Below, in pieces: positions 15,447 to 22,341 of a DNA stretch of 42,366 nucleotides. Numbering within the stretch: the stretch's first letter is position 1; the number at the start of each line of letters is the position of its first letter. Below the pieces are notes generated by a model. The model worked only from the letters and a program-made list of their open reading frames with translations. It was not told the DNA's origin and ran no database searches. The position numbers and the translations under genes were made by a program. The DNA comes from a virus: the IMG/VR virus record IMGVR_UViG_3300031746_000054, positions 1-42,366 of that record, one strand, 5' to 3'.

Positions 15447-15808
15447 GCGAAAGGGCTGAACGCGAAGGACACCACCTCTCCGAAGGCCTTACCCAATTCG
15501 GCGTCTGTCGCACTAGCCTCGATATGCTCACGGTCAAGTTCCTTGGCGTAACCGAAAAATAGGTCGGCTACATCATCAGGCATGACCGCGAGCATATCGT
15601 TTATGGCCTTCGTGAACTCATCTGGTGAATCGGTGGTGACTTTAGCTTGCTGGACATATCCCGGCATCCTTGACAGGAATTTGGCCAGCTTGCCTCGCCA
15701 CTTACGCGACTCGCCGATGGGCAGGGGGTTAATGTCCCACTCCTCACCGCCGAGGATTACCTTAATTGGCGCCCTGAGAAGTTTATCTTCCTCACTTCTC
15801 TCTACCAT
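15407..15808 (-). CDS. Tail assembly chaperone G-like protein (133 aa)
   Basis: The gene lies between the tail tube and tape measure genes, the fixed place of G in siphophages. The N-terminus (APIKVILGGEEWDINPLPIG) and the helical rest fit a G-type chaperone that binds the tape measure during assembly. The stop TAG at 15407 is bypassed by a probable -1 frameshift. ATG 15808 is chosen on position; GAAGGGGG lies just upstream. Confidence 0.75.
   Translation of the reverse strand: MVERSEEDKLLRAPIKVILGGEEWDINPLPIGESRKWRGKLAKFLSRMPGYVQQAKVTTDSPDEFTKAINDMLAVMPDDVADLFFGYAKELDREHIEASATDAELGKAFGEVVSFAFSPFAKSLSESLTKLSR
15419..15446 (-). promoter_or_regulatory. Candidate -1 ribosomal frameshift signals
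   Basis: Two A runs are read just before the G stop: AAAAA (15442-15446, in GCA AAA AGC) and AAAA (15419-15422, in ACA AAA CTC). At either, a Lys tRNA can slip back one base and still pair. Neither is a perfect X XXY YYZ heptamer. Slippage at the first gives KKPEREPDKTLTIGEAFEF with no stop. Confidence 0.6.
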
Positions 15809-15823
15809 ACGCCCCCTTCTCTA

Positions 15824-16312
15824 TTACGAAGTTGCATCGGTCAGGGTCATTACGTTTTGCCCGGTCTCTTTTAGGGCTGTGAAGGTAACAGGCACGACTG
15901 TCTTTTCATCGCGCTTGTAAGCCATACCCACCCGGCCAGAGGCGATGCACTTGTAGAACTCAATCGTCCTGTTGAATCCTGCTGGGTTCTTGCCCACCAC
16001 CTTGATACTCATTTCCTTCAGGACTCCGCCGCCAACGGATATGATTTGCCCGGCCAACACCGACCCGGCAAATGCCTTATCCATGTTGTATAGAGTGGAC
16101 TCTGCGAGATTGGCTGTGATTTCGATTGTCTCTTTGGTAATCATAGCCTTCAACGGATTGACTTCTTCCTCCACTTCAATAAAGGCGAAGGAAGGTTCGT
16201 AGCTGATTGTTACCCCATCCTCGGTGTAGCCTACATCGGTATATGTTCCACCAATAGGATAACGAATCGAGAGCGTGGCCACCCCTACCAGCACGTTTGC
16301 AACTGTTCCCAT
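15824..16312 (-). CDS. Major tail tube protein (162 aa)
   Basis: The beta-rich sequence with GVTISYEPSFAFIEVEEEVN near residue 33 and the SLAEST-like ITANLAESTLYNMDKAFAG segment fits phage tail tube proteins, which stack as hexameric rings around the tape measure. It stands immediately before the chaperone genes. A single tube gene with no sheath gene was found, so the virion should be a siphophage. Confidence 0.8.
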   Translation of the reverse strand: MGTVANVLVGVATLSIRYPIGGTYTDVGYTEDGVTISYEPSFAFIEVEEEVNPLKAMITKETIEITANLAESTLYNMDKAFAGSVLAGQIISVGGGVLKEMSIKVVGKNPAGFNRTIEFYKCIASGRVGMAYKRDEKTVVPVTFTALKETGQNVMTLTDATS

Positions 16313-16343
16313 ATTTCATCCCTCCAATATTATTTGCCTATGC

Positions 16344-16694
16344 CTATGGTACTTGTACGGCTAGAAGGTGGTCTAGCACCTGCCCAACCGTGGGCTTGAA
16401 CTTGACACGACCACTCGCATCATTCCACTCCCCCGGACTAAACGGACCTATCATGGCGGTCGCGGTCGCGGCCACTACTACTGCCAGAGTCTCGGTTCGC
16501 CCATGCGAACAAGTGACCGCCGTGAAGGTATAGGTATCACCTGTCGCCGAGTCGATGGCCAAGAAGGTCTTGCCATCATTGGCAAAGTAGAAGTAGTCTG
16601 CGCCTGCAGCGTTTCCATGCAATACGTTTGCATGATTATCTACCCTGATTCCAGCCTTGAGCATCGGGGTCACTGTCATTACTTGGTCTGCCAT
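16344..16694 (-). CDS. Virion-associated protein, unknown (116 aa)
   Basis: This beta-rich protein (ADYFYFANDGKTFLAIDSAT, GDTYTFTAVTCSHGRTETL) lies between tail terminator and tail tube genes. ATG 16694 follows AAGGAGG. Proteins of this kind in this place are often virion decoration or adaptor parts. No motif was recognised. Confidence 0.6.
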   Translation of the reverse strand: MADQVMTVTPMLKAGIRVDNHANVLHGNAAGADYFYFANDGKTFLAIDSATGDTYTFTAVTCSHGRTETLAVVVAATATAMIGPFSPGEWNDASGRVKFKPTVGQVLDHLLAVQVP

Positions 16695-16789
16695 ATTTGA
16701 TTCCTCCTTTGATATTTTCTGCTAACTTGAAAGCCCATCGGCTTAGTACGGATATTAAGTTCTCTGCTTTTATGTCATATTCTCCCCTC

Positions 16790-17209
16790 CTATGCAGCTC
16801 GTATTTTCAAGCTAAAAAAAGTTATGACTCTGAAATAGGTCGGAATGTCCGTGTCCTGCAAGTCCTGACCCGTGATTTCTTCCAATGCACTCTTAATATA
16901 GAATGTGTCAGCTCCAATCACCACGGCCTGATTCTCTACGCCATGCAGAACGTCGTACAAAGCCCGGTAGATGGTTCTGGCTCCCAGCGGAGAGGTTGCC
17001 CAGCAGTCGAACTGAACACTCGGATTCACAAGCTCCTTGACGTACTTCTCCGGAGTACCCCCGCGCGTGAAGTAGCTCACGGCTGGTAAACTATGCCCCT
17101 CTGGTAGCCGAGGGCAGTAGATTCGAGGCGTAGCCCCTCCTATAAGCCCTGTGAGTGTAGCCTGAGTTACAAGATAAGCTCTAATTATTGAATTGGTATC
17201 TGCGTTCAT
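16790..17209 (-). CDS. Tail terminator / tail completion protein (139 aa)
   Basis: The N-terminal helix (SIIRAYLVTQATLTGLIG), the PRIYCPRLPEGHSLPAVSY turn and VQFDCWATSPLGARTIYRAL follow the pattern of DUF3168-type tail completion proteins (gpU/gp17-like), which cap the tail tube before head joining. The start overlaps the neck gene by four bases. Gene order supports the call. Confidence 0.75.
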   Translation of the reverse strand: MNADTNSIIRAYLVTQATLTGLIGGATPRIYCPRLPEGHSLPAVSYFTRGGTPEKYVKELVNPSVQFDCWATSPLGARTIYRALYDVLHGVENQAVVIGADTFYIKSALEEITGQDLQDTDIPTYFRVITFFSLKIRAA

Positions 17210-17547
17210 TTAGCTTCTCCCAAATATCGGGCTATCAACTCGGCCATTATCTCCGGCGTGAAATTAAGCCCTAGTGCCACAGAAAAGTATGGGCGAGCGT
17301 GCATAAATACTGTGCCAGTTTCCAGAAAGCCGCCGTACCCTGATGTCGAGTAAATCAATGACGACAAGCCAAAGTATTCGGAAGTAATCGACCTTGCATT
17401 ATTCCCGGTCAGCCATGGCGAGAACTTTACGGCATCATTCTGGACATTGATAGTTACTTCCTTCATCGCCAGCTCTGCTGCTTCCTTGACGGCTTTATTG
17501 ACTGGCTCCAGTTTTATGTTTGTCTTGAGCTCAAACCGAACGTCCAT
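17206..17547 (-). CDS. HK97 gp10-like neck protein (113 aa)
   Basis: ATG 17547 overlaps the preceding stop (TAATG). The helical N-terminus (KAVKEAAELAMKEVTINVQN) followed by APVKTG-like FSPWLTGNNARSIT and YGGFLETGTVFMHARPYF is the pattern of HK97 gp10 family tail-completion proteins. It lies between the stopper and terminator genes, as expected. Confidence 0.82.
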   Translation of the reverse strand: MDVRFELKTNIKLEPVNKAVKEAAELAMKEVTINVQNDAVKFSPWLTGNNARSITSEYFGLSSLIYSTSGYGGFLETGTVFMHARPYFSVALGLNFTPEIMAELIARYLGEAK

Positions 17548-17873
17548 TACCGTACAAGCCTCAGATAACATTCCTTGTGGTGGTTCTCGACGGTTCCTGC
17601 CTTAATGGGAATCACAGATAGAACTTCGTAGGTTACGCTATCTACTATCACTTGGTCGCGCTCGGATATGTCCACATCGCCGATGAATAATTTGGTATCA
17701 GAGATAACCACTTCCGCACCTATCTTGAACTCTCGCGCTTGCGCCCCTGAGAGCCTGCAGAGCTGGCCCGTCAGGTGGTCGTGGTATGTCTTTACTGGCT
17801 GGCCGTAGGCATCGGCCGTAGCCGCAGCGTATTGCCTTACAGTACAGCTAGAAACCAGCAGGTCGTTAAACAT
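17547..17873 (-). CDS. Head-tail stopper / joining protein (108 aa)
   Basis: The beta-barrel pattern (VSSCTVRQYAAATADAYGQP, RLSGAQAREFKIGAEVVISD, VTYEVLSVIPIKAG) fits SPP1 gp16/HK97-type stopper proteins that close the connector. ATG 17873 lies within the end of the HNH gene, eight bases before its stop, showing that the HNH gene was inserted at the very start of this gene. Confidence 0.75.
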   Translation of the reverse strand: MFNDLLVSSCTVRQYAAATADAYGQPVKTYHDHLTGQLCRLSGAQAREFKIGAEVVISDTKLFIGDVDISERDQVIVDSVTYEVLSVIPIKAGTVENHHKECYLRLVR

Positions 17874-18444
17874 GGGGATTCTCCATGAGTTTAAGATTTA
17901 GGTTGCGAATCTGTTCAAGCAATAACTTGTTCTGTATGCGCAATAGCCTTATATCTTTGCGCATCTCACAGTTTTGACAAAAACAAGTTTTCAAATTATG
18001 GTTAGCCTGCGATACTAATTGTAAGTTCTCTATTCGATTATCGGCTTTATCGCCGTTAATATGATGAACATGTTCGGTTGGTGCTAGACATCTTCCCAAA
18101 TGTTTAGCCATAACCAGACGATGCTCTTGGATTAAATTGCTTCTACTAGCCATGGGATAGTATGGACTTTCCCTATAAAGATGAACCCAAACGTAACCAT
18201 ATTTATCAGTAAAGGTGTGGTCAACGCTATGTCGAGTGGCAAAACTTTGCTTTAATCTAGTTGCTTCACTCGGAACTATACCTTTACGAGTACAACGAAA
18301 ACATCGCTTTATGCGAGGTCGGCCCCCAACGATAGAAACCCATCGTTCCTTACCGCAGATTTCGCAAGGGAGCCAGATAAACTTTCTGTATTTTTCTCGT
18401 TGCCCTATTTCTAGGCCTTTCTTAATTTCGCCTATGGTAAACAT
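17866..18444 (-). CDS. HNH homing endonuclease (192 aa)
   Basis: The HNH_3-type motif is at about residues 123-145 (EHVHHINGDKADNRIENLQL, VSQANHN). An N-terminal treble-clef-like part has LPCEICGKERW and CFRCTRKG. A C-terminal coiled coil (RLLRIQNKLLLEQIRNLN) follows. Free-standing HNH genes of this kind cut cognate DNA and spread between phages. It separates two adjacent neck genes and overlaps the next start. ATG 18444 is preferred over the start at 18486, which would overlap the upstream gene. Confidence 0.88.
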   Translation of the reverse strand: MFTIGEIKKGLEIGQREKYRKFIWLPCEICGKERWVSIVGGRPRIKRCFRCTRKGIVPSEATRLKQSFATRHSVDHTFTDKYGYVWVHLYRESPYYPMASRSNLIQEHRLVMAKHLGRCLAPTEHVHHINGDKADNRIENLQLVSQANHNLKTCFCQNCEMRKDIRLLRIQNKLLLEQIRNLNLKLMENPHV

Positions 18445-18457
18445 CGAATCTGTTACC

Positions 18458-18823
18458 TCACACCGAGTATTGGCTGTCCGTATCACCTATAAGGTCGAGC
18501 GTTGCCCAGCCCAGAGCCGGAGTGACATTAGCCGCTGCAGCCGCATCTGCAAGGCTCTGGCGATAACTCTGCCTATATTGTTCCGCGAGAGCTTGCTTAT
18601 TCGAGACTGATTTCTTGGTATAGGCATAGTCTCCCACCTTCTCGGACTCCAAGCCTTCGGAAAGATTTGCTGCCCACGATTCCAATGCTCGAGCTGCGGC
18701 AAGCAGAACAATATCACCTTCCATCGTCAAGAAAGCCTGTATCTGGCCGTCGGAGAAGTGCCGAGCCTCCTCTGTATTATCGCTTACCAGAAGTCGTACC
18801 AAGTCGATATTAGATATTGTCAT
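18458..18823 (-). CDS. Head-tail adaptor protein (121 aa)
   Basis: The pattern LVRLLVSDNTEEARHFSDGQ, then IQAFLTMEGDIVLLAAARAL and ESWA fits the adaptor family (HK97 gp6/SPP1 gp15) that docks below the portal. It opens the neck module. The start overlaps the BppU-like gene's stop by four bases. Confidence 0.8.
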   Translation of the reverse strand: MTISNIDLVRLLVSDNTEEARHFSDGQIQAFLTMEGDIVLLAAARALESWAANLSEGLESEKVGDYAYTKKSVSNKQALAEQYRQSYRQSLADAAAAANVTPALGWATLDLIGDTDSQYSV

Positions 18824-19143
18824 GCGCTTTCCTCCACAACGACTCGTACAGTTTTCGAGCCTTCTTTGCTGATTAGGGCATCATAGATTCTGATCTTTCC
18901 CAAGTAAGTTCCAGCCACATTGAAATCTCCAGCAACTATATCAACGTCTACTTCTCCGGCAATACCAGAAACAAGGTCCACACCAACATTCCACAGAATA
19001 GTACCGGGAGCATACTCACTCCAAACCACGAAGTTGAAAGTTAGACCTGCGGCAGAGAGGTCAATAACCACATCATCATCGTTAGTCACAATTACCCTGC
19101 GCTTGTAACCGAAGTCACCCTTATTAAATCTTAGTTCCTGCAT
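18820..19143 (-). CDS. BppU N-terminal-like protein (107 aa)
   Basis: The sequence RRVIVTNDDDVVIDLSAAGL, TFNFVVWSEYAPGTILWNV and DIVAGDFNVAGTYLGKIRIY matches the beta-sandwich of the BppU N-terminal domain of lactococcal phage baseplates. ATG 19143 follows AGGAGG. It stands alone without a fibre domain, directly after the giant repeat protein, so it may attach that protein to the virion; this is inference. Confidence 0.7.
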   Translation of the reverse strand: MQELRFNKGDFGYKRRVIVTNDDDVVIDLSAAGLTFNFVVWSEYAPGTILWNVGVDLVSGIAGEVDVDIVAGDFNVAGTYLGKIRIYDALISKEGSKTVRVVVEESA

Positions 19144-19151
19144 ACAGCCTC

Positions 19152-22100
19152 CTAGATGCGATTAGCTCGCCGCACCTGAATATCGTGTTCCTTCTTCCAT
19201 GTCGCAATCGTATGTTCTTTAAGCAGAGTCTCTATCATCTTGCTCCACCAGCGAACCGTCCTGCGGAACTGTCCAAGCTCACCTGTAATTCCTACCATGG
19301 CTTTTATAATCTGGAGTCGGCCAATGTCTGCCATCATGGTTTGATTGAAGGCGACCTGTCCAATCTGAACCAAAACAACCTGCCCCTTATGTTCTCCAAT
19401 TACGTACTCGAAGGCCATACCATTCTCGGCCAGAATAACCTGAACCAGAGGGTCTTGAATCTTGATGAGTGTACCATCGAGTGTGTGCAATCCGAACAGA
19501 ATTTGGAGCTTGGCAAGGTCATTCAATGTTGCTATATCAGTTATTCCCTGCGCTAGGAGAATAATCTGACCTAACGCCTCGATAGGTGTAGCTGGAATAT
19601 AGACTATCGTAATGGTCTGGTCTACGATGATTAAGATAAGGGCGCCTGTCTCCGAGCGCGTGGCAAGGTCAGTATTGCCTTGAACTATAATGAGAATCTG
19701 GCCAGTAGCACCCAAGAAAGTAGCTAAATCTGTCTCTCCCTGCGCTGCCAGAATCTCCTGAAGTTTAGCCGTATCGTTGAACACGGCATAGGGCGTCAGG
19801 ATGCCGTTCTCGCCCAACACTACTTGAAGATGCGGGGCTTCGAGCCAAGTCGCATTGTCGCTCTCGGCATGGTCAACGACTATAGTTTGGAGTTTACTCA
19901 ATTCGGCAGCAGCCCGCGCATCGGTTTCTCCATGTGTGACCAGAATCTCTTGAACTTTACTAAGGTCATTGGCTGTTAAGATTCCCGAAACTCCATGAGC
20001 CACAGAGACTATAATGAGGGCTATTTCCTCGCCACCTGCCATGAACACATCGTAGACTAGCTGGATAACGTCAATGATTTGCAGCCTCCCTGTTTCGAGG
20101 AAGATTGCAAGGTCTGAAACTCCGAGAGCAGCAAGGAGTGTGACTACTGCCCCCAGTTCTGCCAAGATACGAGTCTCTGTCTCTCCATCTACTGCCAAGA
20201 TAATTTGCAGTTGACCTGTCTCGCTGCGGGATATACCAGAGGCTATCCCCTGTCCGGCAAGAATGACCTGTAATCGTTCCGTATCAAGCCAAATAGTATT
20301 GTCAACTTCCGCTTGAGTAGTGAGGATTATTTGGAGCTTGCCCAACTCTACCATAGGTTGCAGGTCGGATTCTCCCTGAGCTACTAAGACGTCCTGAACC
20401 TTATCACGCTCATTCGCCGTTTGCATATCTAGGATTCCCTGCGATACACTAATAATGATGAGCGCGACTTCTTCCCCGCCTGCCATGAACAGGTCGGCGG
20501 TTCCCTGTTCAGCCAAGATTAGTTGCAACTTTTGGGTGTCGAGTCTTATCGCTGTATCAATCTGTCCGTCTTGTGTGAGAATAAGAATTGAGGAGATAGC
20601 TTCGAGATAATTAATCTGATATGTGATGTCATTAGCTGCGAGAATGACCTGCAGCAATTCGGTATCAATGCGGAGCATACCTGCCACGATGTCGTGCGCT
20701 GCGGTTATGGTTATGGGCTTCCCGGTATCGAGGAATGTCACTAGGTCAGAGTTTATCTGCTCGACCATTATCTCAAGAGCTTTGTCTAACTCCGACCTGA
20801 CAGCAATCTCCGAAACTCCGTGAGTTGCATAGATTATTTGCAGTTTATCGAGTTCGTTTCGAGTTATGAGAGTGGTTAGTCCCTGCGCGGCAAGAATGAT
20901 AATATCTTTGCCAATATCAGTCATGGATTGGAGGTCGGCCTCGGATTGCACCGCGAGAATTATCTGGAGCTTGCCTGTCTCCATCTTGTAGGCTTCGTCG
21001 ACTGACAAACCTTGCGTGACGAGAATGGTCTGGATGCGTCCTAAGTATTCCCCCTCGTCATAACTGTAGAGCTGGTCCATCATAATAACGATGTCACTCG
21101 TTCCAGCTTGCACGAGAACTACTTGCTCCTTGCCTCTCTCGTCCGCGGCAGGAATCCAGATTATCAGATGGTCCCATTCTCCAGTTTCAACAAGAACCAC
21201 TTGGAGCATTTCAAGGTGATAGAACTGGCCGATATTTCGCTGGCTGACATTTACCACGATAATTTGTTCGTGATTGTCCAGATATGTAACGACTGTGCTA
21301 ACACCCTGCTCGACGATAATAATATCAAGCAGTTCGAGGTCATAGTAAGCACGCCAGTCTCCCTCACCGCTTATCGCAAGAACGACCTGCTCCAGAGAAG
21401 TCTCAGCAAAGAGATAGCCGCCTACTGGCAAGCCCATCTCGACGAGAATTATCTGCCCGGTAGGTTCGGGCATTATGTGAGAAATCTCTATCGCCTGAGA
21501 AGCCCTAATATAAATGAGCTTTATCAGCAAGTCGAACATTTCCTGAGTATCGATATTGCCCTGTTCGACTGTAATGATTTGAGTATTGGCTGTATCGTAG
21601 AAATCAACGCGACTGGTAACACCTTGGGTGACTATGATTAGCTGCGTAAGTCCTAACTCCACTCGACTCAGCCCATCGAGTTCTCCCTGACTGACTATCA
21701 GGATTTGGGGCTTTGCCGTATCAAGAAATATCGCAAGGTCAGCTTCGTCTTGTCCTACTAGAATCGTTTGTGGTTTTGCGGTGTCGAGGAATGTGCCGAT
21801 AACAGAACTTCCCTGCGCTACAATAACGTCAATGATTTTGCCTGTTTCAAGTCTAGTGATTAAACCAGTTTCCCCCTGGGCTGCGAGAATTAACTGCAGG
21901 AGCGCGAGGTCGCCTCGCGTAAGCTGCGCACTAATGCCTTGCTCACAAGATATAACCTGTAAATTGGCTGTCTCTATTAGGATGATAAGAACTGTGGGCA
22001 GGTCGTGGTCTACCAACACTACCTGTGTCTTTTCAGTTTCGAGTCGAGTCATCAGAAGGATAATCGCTTGTTCGGCTACTAATACCTGTATCTTGGCAGT

Positions 22101-22340
22101 TTCCGAGACTATGCGTTGTTCAGTAATGCCTTGCGCGGCTATTACTATTTGGGTCTTAGCGGTCTCCGAACGTGTAACTTGTTCGGTCTCGCCTTGAGCC
22201 GTGACGATAGTAACTTCAAGGCCAGTCTCGACATAGACTACAAGCGGAACCGCATAGCCACGTTCTGTGAGATGCCCAATTACAGCAAAACCGAACTCAT
22301 CTATATCGGTTATTATGGCATATCCAAACTCGTCGAGCAT
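19152..22340 (-). CDS. Giant 21-residue-repeat protein (1062 aa)
   Basis: The N-terminus has three 11-residue copies (LDEFGYAIITD, IDEFGFAVIGH, LTERGYAVPLV). Residues about 38-1005 are about 45 tandem units of 21 residues with consensus ETxKLQxILAxQGETDLxTR. A few units have inserts, for example FMAGGEE twice. The basic end (RRTVRWWSKMIETLLKEH) is not repetitive. Alternating hydrophobic residues in LQxILA suggest a beta-solenoid or stacked fibre, but the period is not that of a family I know. No signal peptide or membrane segment is present. Its place after two secreted proteins and before a BppU-like gene suggests a long fibre or surface protein. Confidence 0.9.
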   Translation of the reverse strand: MLDEFGYAIITDIDEFGFAVIGHLTERGYAVPLVVYVETGLEVTIVTAQGETEQVTRSETAKTQIVIAAQGITEQRIVSETAKIQVLVAEQAIILLMTRLETEKTQVVLVDHDLPTVLIILIETANLQVISCEQGISAQLTRGDLALLQLILAAQGETGLITRLETGKIIDVIVAQGSSVIGTFLDTAKPQTILVGQDEADLAIFLDTAKPQILIVSQGELDGLSRVELGLTQLIIVTQGVTSRVDFYDTANTQIITVEQGNIDTQEMFDLLIKLIYIRASQAIEISHIMPEPTGQIILVEMGLPVGGYLFAETSLEQVVLAISGEGDWRAYYDLELLDIIIVEQGVSTVVTYLDNHEQIIVVNVSQRNIGQFYHLEMLQVVLVETGEWDHLIIWIPAADERGKEQVVLVQAGTSDIVIMMDQLYSYDEGEYLGRIQTILVTQGLSVDEAYKMETGKLQIILAVQSEADLQSMTDIGKDIIILAAQGLTTLITRNELDKLQIIYATHGVSEIAVRSELDKALEIMVEQINSDLVTFLDTGKPITITAAHDIVAGMLRIDTELLQVILAANDITYQINYLEAISSILILTQDGQIDTAIRLDTQKLQLILAEQGTADLFMAGGEEVALIIISVSQGILDMQTANERDKVQDVLVAQGESDLQPMVELGKLQIILTTQAEVDNTIWLDTERLQVILAGQGIASGISRSETGQLQIILAVDGETETRILAELGAVVTLLAALGVSDLAIFLETGRLQIIDVIQLVYDVFMAGGEEIALIIVSVAHGVSGILTANDLSKVQEILVTHGETDARAAAELSKLQTIVVDHAESDNATWLEAPHLQVVLGENGILTPYAVFNDTAKLQEILAAQGETDLATFLGATGQILIIVQGNTDLATRSETGALILIIVDQTITIVYIPATPIEALGQIILLAQGITDIATLNDLAKLQILFGLHTLDGTLIKIQDPLVQVILAENGMAFEYVIGEHKGQVVLVQIGQVAFNQTMMADIGRLQIIKAMVGITGELGQFRRTVRWWSKMIETLLKEHTIATWKKEHDIQVRRANRI
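19325..22229 (-). repeat. About 45 tandem 63-bp coding repeats with a 444-bp higher-order repeat
   Basis: The repeats are diverged in DNA but keep the 63-base phase for most of the array. A higher-order copy is seen: the segment starting FMAGGEEVAL and the segment starting FMAGGEEIAL are 148 residues (444 bases) apart, and their following units match in order (QTANERDKVQ/LTANDLSKVQ, then NTIWLDTERL/NATWLEAPHL). The array grew by unit and block duplication. Confidence 0.85.
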
Positions 22341-22341
22341 C

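Noticed and set aside
21108-21641. Plus-strand frame of 177 codons
   Set aside because: It is antisense to the 21-residue repeats; repeats keep mirror frames open.
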